The notes: a model not told the origin generated them from the letters alone. Positions 46,185-58,340 are shown, counted from the stretch's first letter. The stretch: DNA of 64,000 nt from Gammaproteobacteria bacterium DTU037 (GCA_001513025.1 LFRZ01000082.1:38145-102144); one strand, 5' to 3'. Program-made: numbers and translations.

Positions 46185-47972
46185 ATGGCCAGTATTCGTA
46201 CCATTTCTTATGATGCCATTATTATTGGTGGCGGCGGCGCAGGTATGCGTGCGTCACTGCAGCTCGCACAAGGTGGGCATAAAACAGCCGTAGTAACTAA
46301 AGTGTTTCCTACGCGCTCGCACACTGTATCTGCACAAGGTGGTATCACCTGCGCAATCGCATCAGATGATCCCAATGATGATTGGCGCTGGCATATGTAC
46401 GATACCGTTAAAGGTTCCGACTATATCGGTGACCAAGACGCTATCGAATATATGTGTTCAGTCGGCCCAGAAGCTGTGTATGAGCTTGAGCATATGGGGC
46501 TGCCGTTTTCACGTACTGAAAAAGGTCGCATTTATCAGCGTCCCTTTGGTGGCCAGTCAAAAGACTACGGTCGTGGCGGCCAAGCGGCACGTACTTGCGC
46601 TGCTGCTGACCGTACCGGTCACGCGCTGTTGCACACCTTGTACCAAGCAAACTTAAAGCACGGCACAACATTCCTAAACGAGTGGTATGCCGTTGACTTA
46701 GTTAAAAACGAAGACGGTGCAGTGGTCGGTGTTGTGGCTATCTGCATTGAAACGGGTGAAGTGGTTCATATCCGTGCTAAAGCAGTCGTACTGGCAACTG
46801 GTGGTGCTGGTCGTATTTATGCGTCAACCACTAACGCTTTGATTAATACCGGTGACGGTGTGGGTATGGCGTTACGTGCTGGTATACCAGTACAAGATAT
46901 GGAAATGTGGCAGTTCCACCCAACCGGTATTGCCGGTGCGGGTACCTTGGTGACTGAAGGTTGCCGTGGTGAAGGTGGCTACTTAATCAATAAGCACGGC
47001 GAGCGTTTCATGGAGCGCTATGCGCCTAACGCTAAAGACCTTGCTGGACGTGACGTTGTTGCGCGTTCCATGGTTAAAGAGATCTTAGCCGGTAACGGGT
47101 GTGGCCCTAATGGCGACCACGTTATGTTGAAACTTGATCACCTTGGTGAAGAAGTTCTGCACAGTCGTCTGCCAGGTATTTGTGAGCTGTCGATTACTTT
47201 CGCTCACGTTGACCCTGTAGTTGCGCCGATTCCTGTGGTACCGACCTGTCACTATATGATGGGTGGTATTGCGACTAACGTGAATGGTCAAGCCATTGCT
47301 CAAGATGCAGAGGGTAATGATTACATCATTGATGGCTTGTTCGCTGTTGGTGAAGTGAGTTCTGTATCTGTGCACGGTGCTAACCGTCTGGGTGGTAACT
47401 CACTGCTTGACTTGGTGGTATTCGGTCGCGCAGCAGGTATCTACCTTGAGAAGAGCTTGCGTGATGGCGTTGAAGCGCGCAGTGCCAGTGAGAGCGATGT
47501 TGAGCGCTCAATGGCACGCTTATCAGCATTGAATGAGCGTACTACGGGTGAAGATGTTGCACCGCTGCGTAAAGAGCTGCAAAACTGCATGCAGAACTAC
47601 TTTGGTGTATTCCGTACTGGCGAATACATGAAAAAAGGTATTGCTGAGTTAGCGCAACTACGTAAGCGTATTGAAAATGTTAAAATCAACGACAAGAGCA
47701 ATGCATTCAACACTGCACGTATTGAAGCACTTGAGTTGCAAAACCTTTTCGAAGTCGCAGAAGCAACTGCAATTGCTGCTGAAGCACGCACTGAGTCACG
47801 CGGAGCTCACGCACGTGAAGACTACGAAAGCCGTGATGATGAAAACTGGTTATGCCACAGCATGTATTTCCCTGGGGAAAAACGTGTTGGCAAACGCGCA
47901 GTGAACTTCACGCTTTCCTCAGCAGTTGAGCAAGATGCTGAGCACTTTAAACCCCAAGAACGTAAATATTAA
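46185..47972 (+). CDS. sdhA: Succinate dehydrogenase flavoprotein subunit
   Basis: SdhA oxidises succinate to fumarate with covalent FAD. The 595-residue protein has the dinucleotide fold [19 protein letters not shown], the FAD-linked His in [12 protein letters not shown], the HPTG substrate motif (MWQFHPTGI), the catalytic Arg in the GRDVVARSM segment, and [20 protein letters not shown]. Confidence 0.98.
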   Translation: MASIRTISYDAIIIGGGGAGMRASLQLAQGGHKTAVVTKVFPTRSHTVSAQGGITCAIASDDPNDDWRWHMYDTVKGSDYIGDQDAIEYMCSVGPEAVYELEHMGLPFSRTEKGRIYQRPFGGQSKDYGRGGQAARTCAAADRTGHALLHTLYQANLKHGTTFLNEWYAVDLVKNEDGAVVGVVAICIETGEVVHIRAKAVVLATGGAGRIYASTTNALINTGDGVGMALRAGIPVQDMEMWQFHPTGIAGAGTLVTEGCRGEGGYLINKHGERFMERYAPNAKDLAGRDVVARSMVKEILAGNGCGPNGDHVMLKLDHLGEEVLHSRLPGICELSITFAHVDPVVAPIPVVPTCHYMMGGIATNVNGQAIAQDAEGNDYIIDGLFAVGEVSSVSVHGANRLGGNSLLDLVVFGRAAGIYLEKSLRDGVEARSASESDVERSMARLSALNERTTGEDVAPLRKELQNCMQNYFGVFRTGEYMKKGIAELAQLRKRIENVKINDKSNAFNTARIEALELQNLFEVAEATAIAAEARTESRGAHAREDYESRDDENWLCHSMYFPGEKRVGKRAVNFTLSSAVEQDAEHFKPQERKY

Positions 47973-47983
47973 GGGTTATCACG

Positions 47984-48703
47984 ATGACGTTGCCTAAAAT
48001 ATTGCAAGTTAGCGTTTACCGCTACAATCCTGATGTCAACTCTGCGCCTTTTATGCAGGACTTCAATGTAGACATTGATGGCAAAGACATGATGGTATTG
48101 GATGTTCTAGCTCTGATTAAAGAGCAAGATGAGAGTTTGTCTTACCGTCGCTCATGCCGTGAAGGCGTGTGTGGTTCTGACGGTATGAACATTGCAGGTA
48201 AAAACGGTTTAGCTTGTATTACACCGATATCGACTGTAGTTAAAAATGGCAAATTGGTGATCCGACCATTGCCTGGTTTGCCAATTATTCGTGACTTAGC
48301 TGTAGACATGAGCATCTTCTACAAGCAGTACGAAAAAGTTCAGCCGTACTTGCAAAACGATACGCCTGCACCGGGTATTGAGCGTTTGCAGTCACCAGAA
48401 GAACGTGCAAAATTAGATGGGTTGTATGAGTGCATCTTATGCGCATGCTGCTCAACCGGTTGCCCATCATTCTGGTGGAATCCTGATAAGTTCTTAGGCC
48501 CCGCAGCATTACTGCAAGCCTACCGTTTCTTAGCAGATTCGCGTGATACGCAAACAGAAGAACGTTTGTCGCGTCTTGATGACCCGTTCAGTGTGTTCCG
48601 TTGCCATAACATTATGAACTGCGTCAACGTCTGTCCGAAAGGCCTCAACCCCACTCGGGCGATTGGTCATATCCGTGACATGCTGTTGCAAAGTGGTACT
48701 TAA
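47984..48703 (+). CDS. sdhB: Succinate dehydrogenase iron-sulfur subunit
   Basis: SdhB carries electrons from FAD to quinone through three clusters. The 239-residue protein has the 2Fe-2S motif SCREGVCGSDGM with its fourth Cys in NGLAC, then CILCACCSTGCPS and CHNIMNCVNVCPKGLNP for the 4Fe-4S and 3Fe-4S clusters. It is 11 bases after sdhA. Confidence 0.98.
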   Translation: MTLPKILQVSVYRYNPDVNSAPFMQDFNVDIDGKDMMVLDVLALIKEQDESLSYRRSCREGVCGSDGMNIAGKNGLACITPISTVVKNGKLVIRPLPGLPIIRDLAVDMSIFYKQYEKVQPYLQNDTPAPGIERLQSPEERAKLDGLYECILCACCSTGCPSFWWNPDKFLGPAALLQAYRFLADSRDTQTEERLSRLDDPFSVFRCHNIMNCVNVCPKGLNPTRAIGHIRDMLLQSGT

Positions 48704-48732
48704 TTTACAGCATTTAATGTTGTAAACACTTT

Positions 48733-48767
48733 AGCCACTTATTATGAGTACCTTCATATAAGTGGCT
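48733..48767 (+). repeat. Hairpin in the sdhB-sucA spacer
   Basis: AGCCACTTAT (48733-48742) pairs with ATAAGTGGCT (48758-48767); the inner bases ATGA/TCAT pair further. TTAAACG follows, so it is at best a weak terminator. Two smaller hairpins (48829-48844 and 48877-48893) lie between it and sucA. Confidence 0.5.
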
Positions 48768-48946
48768 TTAAACGAAGAATCGCTTACAAAGCTTTTCTCC
48801 AAACGCAATTGAAGACCAGCAGGGGCATCCGAGCTTGTACTCGGACTATCTGCGTGAATCGTAGTGGCTTTACCCAAGTCGCTTTGTGACTTAAGGCCAT
48901 TAAGTTTCCATGCCGGTAGCGTCCCCCTTATCAAGGGTGACCTAGC

Positions 48947-51778
48947 ATGCAAGAAAGCGTAATGCAGCGCATGTGGAGCAGCGCCCACCTTTCCGGTGGA
49001 AATGCTGCCTATGTGGAAGAGCTATATGAACTCTACCTGCACGATCCGAACTCCGTATCGGAAGAGTGGCGTACTTATTTTCAAAAACTGCCTGCTGACG
49101 GCGGTTCAAGTACTGATGTGTCGCACTCTACAGTTCGTGATCAATTTGTCTTATTGGCGAAAAACCAGAGACGAGCTCAACCAGTGTCTGCTGGTAGCAT
49201 CAGCACTGAACATGAGAAAAAACAAGTTGAGGTGCTTCGTCTAATTCAAGCCTACCGTATGCGTGGCCATCAAGCGTCGCAGCTTGATCCACTCGGTTTA
49301 TGGGTACGTCCCATGCAGGCTGACCTCACCGTACACCATTACGGTTTGACTGATTCCGATCTTGATAGCGTATTCCGTACTGGCGATTTAAATATCGGCA
49401 AAGAAGAAGCAACCTTACGTGAGATTCAGCAAGCACTGCAAGATACCTATTGCCGTACTATTGGTGCTGAATTTACCCATATTGTTGATTCAGAGCAGCG
49501 TCGCTGGTTCCAGCAACGTCTGGAAAGTGTACGCAGCTGTCCAGGTTTCTCACCCGAAGTGCGCACGCATATTCTTGAGCGTTTAACTGCCGGTGAAGGT
49601 CTGGAAAAATATTTGGGCACTAAATACCCAGGTACTAAGCGCTTTGGTCTTGAAGGGGGTGAAAGTCTGATTCCGTTAATGGATGAGATTATTCAGCGTT
49701 CAGGCTCTTACGGTGCTAAGGAAATTGTTGTCGGTATGGCACACCGTGGACGTCTCAACGTTCTAGTGAATACCTATGGCAAAAATCCACGTGATTTATT
49801 TGATGAGTTTGATGGTAAGCGCGTTGAAGGCTTAGCCTCAGGTGACGTGAAGTACCACCAAGGTTTCTCATCCAACGTGATGACGCCTGGCGGCGAAGTG
49901 CACTTGGCGCTGAGCTTTAACCCATCGCACCTTGAGATTGTTTCTCCTGTTGTGGAAGGTTCAGTACGCGCCCGTCAAGACCGTCGTAATGATCCAGATG
50001 GCGATAAAGTTGTTCCAGTGACGATTCACGGTGACTCTGCGTTTGCAGGGCAGGGTGTGGTACTGGAAACCTTCCAGATGTCACAAACCCGTGGTTTTAA
50101 AACCGGTGGTACCATTCGTGTGGTGATTAACAACCAAGTTGGTTTTACCACCAGTAAGCCTGAAGATACGCGCTCAACTGAATACGCAACCGATGTTGCT
50201 AAAATGATTCAGGCGCCTATTTTGCACGTCAATGGTGATGATCCAGAGGCGGTGTTGTTTGTCACTCAGCTGGCTATTGACTACCGTATGCAATTCAAGC
50301 GTGACGTGGTGATTGACCTTGTTTGCTACCGTCGTCGTGGTCATAACGAAGCCGATGAGCCAAGTGGTACACAGCCACTGATGTACAAATTGATCAGCAA
50401 GCAACGTACTACACGCGAGCTGTATGCTGATTCATTGGTTAAAGATGGCGTGCAGACTGCTGAGCAAGTGCAAGCCTTAAGCGATGAATACCGTACTGCT
50501 CTAGATAACGGTCTACACGTTGTGCAAAGTTTGGTTAAAGAGCCTAACAAAGAGCTGTTTGTTGATTGGCGTCCGTACTTGGGTCATAAATGGACGCCAC
50601 GTTTTGACACGCGCTTTGATCTGAAAACCTTACAAGAACTTGCGCTTAAGTTACAAGAAACGCCGGATGGCTTTGTTGTACAGCGTCAAGTGGCTAAGAT
50701 TCTTGAAGATCGCCAAAAAATGGCTGCCGGTGGCTTGCCCATCAACTGGGGCTTTGCAGAAAATACTGCCTATGCAACCTTGTTGTTTGAGGGTTACCCC
50801 ATCCGTATTACTGGTCAAGACGTGGGTCGCGGTACTTTCTCGCACCGTCATGCGGTATTACACAACCAGAATGATGGCGAAACCTTTATTGGTCTGCAGA
50901 ACCTGTACAAAGATCAACCACGTTTCGATATGTATGACTCATTCCTGTCTGAGGAAGCGGTTTTAGCATTCGAATACGGTTATGCCAGCACCATGCCCAA
51001 TGCATTAGTGATTTGGGAAGCACAGTTTGGTGACTTCGCTAACGGTGCTCAGGTGGTGATTGATCAGTTTATTACCAGTGGTGAAACCAAGTGGGGCCGT
51101 TTATCCGGTCTAACCATGTTGTTGCCGCACGGTTATGAAGGTCAAGGCCCAGAGCACTCATCAGCGCGTCTAGAACGCTACTTGCAATTGTGTGCTGAGC
51201 ACAACATTCAAGTCTGTGTGCCGACTACACCAGCGCAGGTTTACCACATGCTGCGTCGTCAAGCGGTTCGCCCGCTGCGTAAGCCTTTAATTGCGTTAAC
51301 ACCGAAGTCTTTACTGCGTCACAAGTTGGCTATTTCAACCTTAGAAGACTTGGCTGAAGGTACCTTCCAGAACGTTATCGGTGAAGTTGATAGCTTGGAT
51401 GCCGATAAAGTGGATCGCGTGGTGATGTGTAGCGGTAAGGTGTACTACGACTTGTTAGAAAAACGTCGTAATGAAGGCCTGGATAACATCGCGGTTGTGC
51501 GGATTGAGCAACTGTATCCATTCCCTGAAGATGATTTAGGCGAAGAACTGGCTAAATATGCAAACCTTAAGCACATTGTTTGGTGTCAAGAAGAGCCAAT
51601 GAACCAAGGGGCTTGGTATTGCAGTCAGCACCATATGCGTCGTGTCGCTCAGACTAGCAAACCAGGGGTTGAGTTGCAGTACGCCGGTCGTATTGCTTCT
51701 GCATCACCGGCGTGTGGTTATGCATCTATGCATGCTGAGCAGCAAGAGCAATTGTTGCAAGAAGCCTTTAGCGTTTAA
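48947..51778 (+). CDS. sucA: 2-oxoglutarate dehydrogenase E1 component
   Basis: SucA is the thiamine diphosphate-dependent E1 that decarboxylates 2-oxoglutarate. The 943-residue protein has the E2-binding N-terminal motif (AAYVEELYELYLHDP), TARGET-like IVVGMAHRGRLNVL, the ThDP motif GDSAFAGQGVV ... NNQVGFTT, and the GFAENTAYATLLFEG and HGYEGQGPEHSSAR motifs. ATG 48947 is preceded by AAGGGTGA. It begins the suc genes after a 243-base spacer. Confidence 0.98.
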   Translation: MQESVMQRMWSSAHLSGGNAAYVEELYELYLHDPNSVSEEWRTYFQKLPADGGSSTDVSHSTVRDQFVLLAKNQRRAQPVSAGSISTEHEKKQVEVLRLIQAYRMRGHQASQLDPLGLWVRPMQADLTVHHYGLTDSDLDSVFRTGDLNIGKEEATLREIQQALQDTYCRTIGAEFTHIVDSEQRRWFQQRLESVRSCPGFSPEVRTHILERLTAGEGLEKYLGTKYPGTKRFGLEGGESLIPLMDEIIQRSGSYGAKEIVVGMAHRGRLNVLVNTYGKNPRDLFDEFDGKRVEGLASGDVKYHQGFSSNVMTPGGEVHLALSFNPSHLEIVSPVVEGSVRARQDRRNDPDGDKVVPVTIHGDSAFAGQGVVLETFQMSQTRGFKTGGTIRVVINNQVGFTTSKPEDTRSTEYATDVAKMIQAPILHVNGDDPEAVLFVTQLAIDYRMQFKRDVVIDLVCYRRRGHNEADEPSGTQPLMYKLISKQRTTRELYADSLVKDGVQTAEQVQALSDEYRTALDNGLHVVQSLVKEPNKELFVDWRPYLGHKWTPRFDTRFDLKTLQELALKLQETPDGFVVQRQVAKILEDRQKMAAGGLPINWGFAENTAYATLLFEGYPIRITGQDVGRGTFSHRHAVLHNQNDGETFIGLQNLYKDQPRFDMYDSFLSEEAVLAFEYGYASTMPNALVIWEAQFGDFANGAQVVIDQFITSGETKWGRLSGLTMLLPHGYEGQGPEHSSARLERYLQLCAEHNIQVCVPTTPAQVYHMLRRQAVRPLRKPLIALTPKSLLRHKLAISTLEDLAEGTFQNVIGEVDSLDADKVDRVVMCSGKVYYDLLEKRRNEGLDNIAVVRIEQLYPFPEDDLGEELAKYANLKHIVWCQEEPMNQGAWYCSQHHMRRVAQTSKPGVELQYAGRIASASPACGYASMHAEQQEQLLQEAFSV

Positions 51779-51787
51779 CTCAGCGAG

Positions 51788-51817
51788 AAAGCCGCTCTGT
51801 TGATCAGTGCGGCTTTT
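51788..51817 (+). terminator. Terminator-like hairpin between sucA and sucB
   Basis: AAAGCCGC (51788-51795) pairs with GCGGCTTT (51809-51816) and one more T follows. It ends 33 bases before sucB, so it may lower the sucB to sucA ratio rather than end the operon. Confidence 0.55.
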
Positions 51818-51850
51818 ACGTAACAACCGAATTTATAGGAACACATTATT

Positions 51851-53047
51851 ATGGCTATTGAAATTAAAGCCCCGGCATTTCCCGAGTCGATCGCTGATGG
51901 CACCGTTGCAACCTGGCACAAACAAGTTGGCGACGCAGTTAAGCGTGATGAGCTGATTGTTGATATTGAAACTGACAAAGTGGTAATGGAAGTTCTAGCA
52001 GAGGCCGATGGCGTACTGACTGAAATCGTTGCTAACGAAGGCGACACCGTATTAAGTGCACAGTTACTTGGTCGTTTAGACACTGACGCTGTCGCTGCTG
52101 CTCCAGCGCCACAAGCAAGCGCTGCGACGCCTGCTCCAGCGGCTGTTGGCGAGGCTATTTTGTCACCTGCTGCACGTAAAATTGCTGCAGAAAACGCACT
52201 GAACCCAGCTGATATTTCAGGCACGGGTAAAGCCGGTCGTGTGACTAAAGAAGACGCCGTTGCTGCCGTGGCAAACAAACCAGCCGCCGCTGCACCTAAA
52301 GCTGCTGCACCTGCAGCAGAAGCACCACTGTTCGCCGCCGGTGATCGCGTCGAAAAACGTGTACCAATGACGCGTTTACGTACCAAAGTTGCTGAGCGTT
52401 TGGTTGAAGCTCAGTCTTCAATGGCAATGTTGACGACCTTTAACGAAGTCAACATGAAGCCGATTATGGAGTTGCGCAGCAAGTATAAAGACTTGTTTGA
52501 GAAGACCCATAATGGTGTACGTTTAGGCTTTATGTCGTTCTTTATTAAAGCTGCGGTTGAAGCGCTAAAACGCCAACCCGGTGTGAATGCTTCAATTGAT
52601 GGTAAAGATATCGTTTATCACGGTTACCAAGATATTGGGGTAGCAGTATCCAGCGACCGTGGTTTGGTTGTACCTGTTTTGCGTAACGCTGAGTTTATGA
52701 GCCTTGCTGAAATTGAAGGTGGCATTGCTAACTTTGGCCGTAAAGCTAAAGAAGGTAAGCTGACATTAGAAGATATGACTGGCGGTACTTTCACTATTTC
52801 TAACGGTGGTGTATTCGGTTCTTTACTGTCAACGCCAATCGTTAACCCACCACAAACAGCCATCTTGGGTATGCATAAAATCCAAGAGCGTCCAATGGCT
52901 GTGGACGGTGAAGTGGTTATTTTACCGATGATGTATTTGGCATTGTCGTATGACCACCGTTTAATTGATGGCAAAGAAGCTGTGACTTTCCTTGTCACCA
53001 TGAAAAACTTGTTAGAAGACCCAGCACGTTTGTTGCTGGATATCTGA
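51851..53047 (+). CDS. sucB: Dihydrolipoamide succinyltransferase (E2 of 2-oxoglutarate dehydrogenase)
   Basis: The 398-residue E2 has a lipoyl domain (about 2-77, lipoyl-Lys in [11 protein letters not shown]), an Ala/Pro-rich linker, the peripheral subunit-binding domain ([20 protein letters not shown]), a second Ala-rich linker and the catalytic domain (about 165-398) ending with [13 protein letters not shown], which carries the active His and Asp. Confidence 0.98.
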   Translation: MAIEIKAPAFPESIADGTVATWHKQVGDAVKRDELIVDIETDKVVMEVLAEADGVLTEIVANEGDTVLSAQLLGRLDTDAVAAAPAPQASAATPAPAAVGEAILSPAARKIAAENALNPADISGTGKAGRVTKEDAVAAVANKPAAAAPKAAAPAAEAPLFAAGDRVEKRVPMTRLRTKVAERLVEAQSSMAMLTTFNEVNMKPIMELRSKYKDLFEKTHNGVRLGFMSFFIKAAVEALKRQPGVNASIDGKDIVYHGYQDIGVAVSSDRGLVVPVLRNAEFMSLAEIEGGIANFGRKAKEGKLTLEDMTGGTFTISNGGVFGSLLSTPIVNPPQTAILGMHKIQERPMAVDGEVVILPMMYLALSYDHRLIDGKEAVTFLVTMKNLLEDPARLLLDI

Positions 53048-53052
53048 TTATT

Positions 53053-53085
53053 CTGCTGCCGCTTATATCGTTTAAGCGGCAGCAG
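53053..53085 (+). repeat. Hairpin between sucB and lpd
   Basis: Perfect 13-base-pair stem (53053-53065 with 53073-53085), 7-base loop, starting 5 bases past the sucB stop. No T-run follows, so it probably protects the upstream mRNA end rather than terminating. Confidence 0.55.
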
Positions 53086-53105
53086 TGTGGCGTGATGCCA
53101 CTTAA

Positions 53106-54554
<1,449 letters not shown>

Positions 54555-54559
54555 TCAAC

Positions 54560-54586
54560 AAACCGCCCCTTTTTAGGGGCGGTTTT
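54560..54586 (+). terminator. Terminator after lpd
   Basis: AAACCGCCCC pairs with GGGGCGGTTT around TTTTTA, followed by TGATT. Strong and GC-rich; it starts 5 bases after the lpd stop, so sucCD likely has its own promoter in the 123 bases that follow. Confidence 0.85.
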
Positions 54587-54709
54587 GATTCTAGCGTATG
54601 AAAATTAATCTGTATTTATTACGGGTTTCAGGCTGATTAAACGCTGCAATAGCCGCTACACTCTGTGCTAGGTAGATCTTTCATTATCTAAACTCAATAG
54701 TAGGGCCTT

Positions 54710-55882
54710 ATGAATCTTCATGAATATCAAGCGAAGCAGCTATTTTCTGAATACGGTTTACCCGTGTCTACTGGGTTTGCCGTTGAAACACCTGAAGCGG
54801 CAGCACAAGCCTGTCACGATATCGGTGGTGAGCGTTGGGTGGTTAAAGCCCAAGTGCATGCTGGCGGACGTGGTAAAGCCGGTGGTGTAAAATTAGTCAC
54901 CAGCGCTGCAGATGCGCAAGACTTTGCTGCTCACTGGTTAGGTAAGCGTTTAGTGACCTATCAGACTGATGCCAACGGTCAGCCGGTCAGTCGTATTCTG
55001 GTTGAAGCCTGCACTGACTTTTCCAAAGAGCTGTATTTAGGCGCTGTGGTTGATCGCGCCACTCGCCGCGTTGTCTTTATGGCGTCCACCGAAGGCGGTG
55101 TGGATATTGAAAAAGTTGCCCATGAGACGCCAGAGAAAATCTTGCAAGTCACGCTTGATCCGACGATTGGCGCACAGCCTTTCCAAGGCCGTTACTTAGC
55201 CTATCAGTTGGGCTTGCAAGACGAGCAAGTTAAGCAATTTACAAAAATCTTCCTCAGCCTCGCCCTGCTCTTTGTTGAGCATGACGTGGCCTTGCTTGAA
55301 GTGAACCCCTTAGTGATTACAACCGATGGTCACCTGCATTGCCTCGATGCTAAATTGACCATTGATAGCAATGCTTTATATCGCCAGCCGAAACTGCGCG
55401 CGATGCAAGATCTAGGGCAGGATGACCCTCGCGAAGCGCATGCGGCACAGTTTGAACTCAACTATGTAGCGCTCGATGGTGATATTGGCTGCATGGTCAA
55501 TGGTGCTGGTTTAGCTATGGGCACTATGGATATCGTCAATCACCATGGTGGCAAGCCGGCTAACTTTTTAGATGTGGGTGGTGGCGCCACTAAAGAACGC
55601 GTGTCTGAAGCCTTTAAAATCATTCTGTCAGATAACAATGTTAAAGCGGTATTGATTAATATCTTTGGCGGTATTGTGCGTTGCGACATGATTGCTGAAG
55701 GTGTGATTGGCGCTGTCAAAGAAGTCGGGGTAAAAGTCCCGGTGGTGGTGCGTTTAGAAGGGAATAACGCTGCCCTTGGTAGTAAGGTTTTGGCTGAAAG
55801 TGGACTGAATATTATTGCTGCTAGCAGCTTAAGTGATGCAGCCATACGCGTGGTTGCGGCTGCGCGGGGAGAACAGGCATGA
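54710..55882 (+). CDS. sucC: Succinyl-CoA synthetase beta subunit
   Basis: SucC with SucD converts succinyl-CoA to succinate and makes ATP or GTP. The 390-residue protein has the ATP-grasp domain ([37 protein letters not shown]) and the C-terminal CoA-ligase domain with [12 protein letters not shown] and [16 protein letters not shown]. It ends with a 4-base overlap into sucD. Confidence 0.98.
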   Translation: MNLHEYQAKQLFSEYGLPVSTGFAVETPEAAAQACHDIGGERWVVKAQVHAGGRGKAGGVKLVTSAADAQDFAAHWLGKRLVTYQTDANGQPVSRILVEACTDFSKELYLGAVVDRATRRVVFMASTEGGVDIEKVAHETPEKILQVTLDPTIGAQPFQGRYLAYQLGLQDEQVKQFTKIFLSLALLFVEHDVALLEVNPLVITTDGHLHCLDAKLTIDSNALYRQPKLRAMQDLGQDDPREAHAAQFELNYVALDGDIGCMVNGAGLAMGTMDIVNHHGGKPANFLDVGGGATKERVSEAFKIILSDNNVKAVLINIFGGIVRCDMIAEGVIGAVKEVGVKVPVVVRLEGNNAALGSKVLAESGLNIIAASSLSDAAIRVVAAARGEQA

Positions 55883-56760
55883 GTATTCTAATTAATAAAG
55901 ATACCAAAGTGATTTGCCAGGGCTTTACCGGCGCGCAAGGCACCTTTCACTCTGAGCAAGCGATTGCTTATGGCACGAAAATGGTGGGTGGGGTGACCCC
56001 AGGTAAAGGTGGCACTCAGCACCTTGGTTTGCCCGTGTTTAATACTGTTTTAGACGCGGTGGCCGCTACCGGTGCCGAGGCCTCAGTGATTTATGTGCCT
56101 GCACCGTTTTGTAAAGACTCGATCTTAGAAGCAGCCTTTGCCGGTATTAAATTGATTGTGTGTATCACTGAAGGCATCCCAACCTTAGATATGCTGGATG
56201 TCAAAGTAAAATGCGATGAGCTGGGCGTGCGCTTAATTGGTCCAAACTGCCCAGGTGTGATTACCCCTGGTGAATGCAAAATTGGTATTCAACCGGGCTT
56301 TATCCATATGCCAGGTAAAGTTGGGATTGTCTCGCGTTCAGGTACCCTCACCTACGAAGCCGTCAAACAAACCACTGATGCAGGTTTTGGTCAGTCAACC
56401 TGTGTTGGTATTGGTGGCGATCCTATTCCAGGTTCAAGCTTTATTGATATTTTAAAGATGTTCCAAGCTGACCCGCAAACTGAAGCCATTGTGATGATTG
56501 GCGAGATTGGTGGCAGTGCTGAAGAAGAGGCGGCGTCCTTTATTAAAGCGCATGTGACTAAACCTGTGGTGTCCTATATTGCAGGGGTGACGGCACCACC
56601 GGGTAAACGTATGGGACATGCGGGGGCGATTATCTCTGGCGGCAAAGGCAGCGCTGATGAAAAATATGCTGCACTGAAAGACGCTGGGGTAAGAACTGTG
56701 CGCTCATTAGCAGATATTGGCACTGCATTAGCTGAAGTGACAGGTTGGACGCATAAGTAA
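55879..56760 (+). CDS. sucD: Succinyl-CoA synthetase alpha subunit
   Basis: The 293-residue alpha subunit has the CoA-binding Rossmann domain ([17 protein letters not shown]) and the phosphorylated active-site His in [13 protein letters not shown]. It closes the TCA block; a strong terminator follows. Confidence 0.98.
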   Translation: MSILINKDTKVICQGFTGAQGTFHSEQAIAYGTKMVGGVTPGKGGTQHLGLPVFNTVLDAVAATGAEASVIYVPAPFCKDSILEAAFAGIKLIVCITEGIPTLDMLDVKVKCDELGVRLIGPNCPGVITPGECKIGIQPGFIHMPGKVGIVSRSGTLTYEAVKQTTDAGFGQSTCVGIGGDPIPGSSFIDILKMFQADPQTEAIVMIGEIGGSAEEEAASFIKAHVTKPVVSYIAGVTAPPGKRMGHAGAIISGGKGSADEKYAALKDAGVRTVRSLADIGTALAEVTGWTHK

Positions 56761-56775
56761 CTGAGCTTGCGTGTA

Positions 56776-56823
56776 AAAAAGCCACCCATTGTGCAGTGAT
56801 CTGCTTTAGTGCGGTGGCTTTTT
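56776..56823. terminator. Terminator after sucD
   Basis: AAAAAGCCACC (56776-56786) pairs with GGTGGCTTTTT (56813-56823) across a 26-base loop that contains a smaller GCAG-TGAT-CTGC stem. T-rich on both strands. Confidence 0.85.
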
Positions 56824-56862
56824 ATTTAGAGTTCAGACCTATGCGAACAGTGAGACATATAT

Positions 56863-57201
56863 ATGAGCCGATCGAGCAGCAATCTCTTTGAGTGTATCCC
56901 TGATGAGATCAGTCACGAGTTATTTGAAAATATTGTATCTGCGGATACTGTAAAAATAGAGCGAATCGTCTCTCAGGGGCACTGCTCGCCAGCGTCAGGT
57001 TGGTATGACCAAGATGCGCATGAGTGGGTTATTGTCGTACAAGGTTCGGCTACAATTGAGCTGGAGCATCAAGCGCCTATTCATTTAGTGGCGGGCAGCT
57101 ATCTGAATATTCCTGCGCATACTCGGCACAAAGTCGCTTGGACAGATCCAGATATGCAAACCATCTGGTTAGCGATTCATTACACCGCTCAGCACGATTA
57201 A
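56863..57201 (+). CDS. Cupin-domain protein
   Basis: A 112-residue single-cupin protein. The cupin motifs are visible as SGWYDQDAHEWVIVVQGSAT and YLNIPAHTRHKV, with His and Glu residues that could hold a metal. The family is of the small stand-alone cupin type with no assigned role. Ends at a bidirectional terminator. Confidence 0.82.
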   Translation: MSRSSSNLFECIPDEISHELFENIVSADTVKIERIVSQGHCSPASGWYDQDAHEWVIVVQGSATIELEHQAPIHLVAGSYLNIPAHTRHKVAWTDPDMQTIWLAIHYTAQHD

Positions 57202-57249
57202 CACGCGGCGTTTTGAGGGGCGCCTGAGGTCAGGCTTGGCCGATAGACA

Positions 57250-57277
57250 AAAAAAGGCGCATGGATGCGCCTTTTTT
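57250..57277. terminator. Bidirectional terminator between cupin and Yip1-like genes
   Basis: AAAAAAGGCGCA (57250-57261) pairs with TGCGCCTTTTTT (57266-57277) around a TGGA tetraloop; it lies between convergent genes. Confidence 0.92.
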
Positions 57278-57291
57278 AATCGATCGGATCA

Positions 57292-57852
57292 TCAGTAAGC
57301 TAAGACAATCACCAGCAATAAAACCCAAGCCATAAAAGATGCTGCAATAATGGTGTAAGTCGCCGACATGCTGAGCACATCCTCTCCTGCGCGGTGAGTT
57401 AAAGCCTTGCATCCCTGATACACCAAGGCAATCGACAAGACTAGCGCCACTGCAACCACCACCACATTAAACAGTAGCACCGGCACCAATAAGGCTAAGG
57501 AGGACAGCCATAAAGGCAAGGGTGCAATAGCCGCGACAAGGTAGGCGTCATGATAACTGACCTCTAACTGATGCCCCTCGAGCACTGAGTGAATCAGCCA
57601 GCCCATCACAAAGAAGGTCAGCAGCTCCGCTAAGAAGAGGGTGGTCGTTATAAAGTGCCAATCCTTATCCGCAAATCCAGGCAAAAAACTGTCGCCATAG
57701 TGGGTGCCGGCATAATACATCAGCAGCGGCGGTACAAAGGATAGAGGCACGACCAGTAACCACGCCAGTAGTGGAATGGATAGGTTTTTTTGCTGTAAGT
57801 CAGACCAGCCTTTGCTAGAAAATGGCAGTCCAAGTATTAATGAGATATTCAT
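57292..57852 (-). CDS. Yip1-family inner-membrane protein
   Basis: A 186-residue protein with about five membrane helices (for example IPLLAWLLVVPLSFVPPLLM and LLFNVVVVAVALVLSIALVY) and a Yip1-like YHDAYLVAAIAPLPLWL core. ATG 57852 is chosen since GGAGG sits 5 bases before it; the upstream ATG has no site. Function is unknown. A palindrome overlaps its leader and a MarR gene is divergent, so it may be the regulated target. Confidence 0.78.
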   Translation of the reverse strand: MNISLILGLPFSSKGWSDLQQKNLSIPLLAWLLVVPLSFVPPLLMYYAGTHYGDSFLPGFADKDWHFITTTLFLAELLTFFVMGWLIHSVLEGHQLEVSYHDAYLVAAIAPLPLWLSSLALLVPVLLFNVVVVAVALVLSIALVYQGCKALTHRAGEDVLSMSATYTIIAASFMAWVLLLVIVLAY

Positions 57853-57863
57853 GCTTGCCTCCA

Positions 57864-57886
57864 TATATATCACGGTGTGATGTATA
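57864..57886. promoter_or_regulatory. Candidate MarR operator in the yip1-like/marR intergenic region
   Basis: TATATATCAC, 3 bases, GTGATGTATA is a palindrome matching at 9 of 10 arm positions. It lies just upstream of the Yip1-like gene's ribosome site and next to a TATAGT (57890-57895) that could serve the marR promoter. Size and symmetry suit a MarR dimer. Confidence 0.6.
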
Positions 57887-57947
57887 TGTTATAGTCCATT
57901 CCATTGATGCTGACAAGCAGATTTGTGAAAAATGAAAGGACCGTAAA

Positions 57948-58340
57948 ATGACTCAGCTCAGCAAGCAAGACTTTCAAAACTTGTCCGATTTTCGTTTTCG
58001 GCTAAGAGCTTTTCAACGACAAAGTGAAGATATTTGCAAAAGCCACGGCTTAACCTCATTGCAATATTTACTGCTGTTGCACCTTAAAGGCTTCACGGGT
58101 CGAGAGTGGGCGACAATCAGTGAGCTATCAACACGGCTGCAGTCCAAACACCATGCAACGGTGATGCTGATTGATCGTTGCTGTGAGCTGGGGTTAGTTG
58201 AGCGACGTGAGTCGACTACAGATAAGCGATGCATGGAAATACATTTGTTGCCTAAAGGGGACGCGCTGGTTGACGCCATTGCTTGGCAACATCGCCCTGA
58301 ACTCAATCACCTACAGCAGGATTTTCCTTTAGCGCAATAA
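57948..58340 (+). CDS. MarR-family transcription regulator
   Basis: A 130-residue winged-helix regulator. It has an N-terminal dimer helix (DFRFRLRAFQRQSEDICKSH), the recognition region ISELSTRLQSKHHATVMLID and the wing ERRESTTDKRCMEI with the conserved Asp-Lys-Arg. AAAGGACC precedes ATG 57948. It probably controls itself and the divergent membrane protein through the palindrome between them; the ligand is unknown. Confidence 0.88.
   Translation: MTQLSKQDFQNLSDFRFRLRAFQRQSEDICKSHGLTSLQYLLLLHLKGFTGREWATISELSTRLQSKHHATVMLIDRCCELGLVERRESTTDKRCMEIHLLPKGDALVDAIAWQHRPELNHLQQDFPLAQ

Noticed and set aside
48731-48988. 85-codon minus-strand frame between sdhB and sucA
   Set aside because: Overlaps the sucA start and intergenic hairpins, with no ribosome site or homology that I recognise.
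51775-52386. 203-codon Ala/Ser-rich minus-strand frame over sucB
   Set aside because: Antisense of the sucB lipoyl domain and Ala/Pro linkers; long open frames are expected opposite such sequence.
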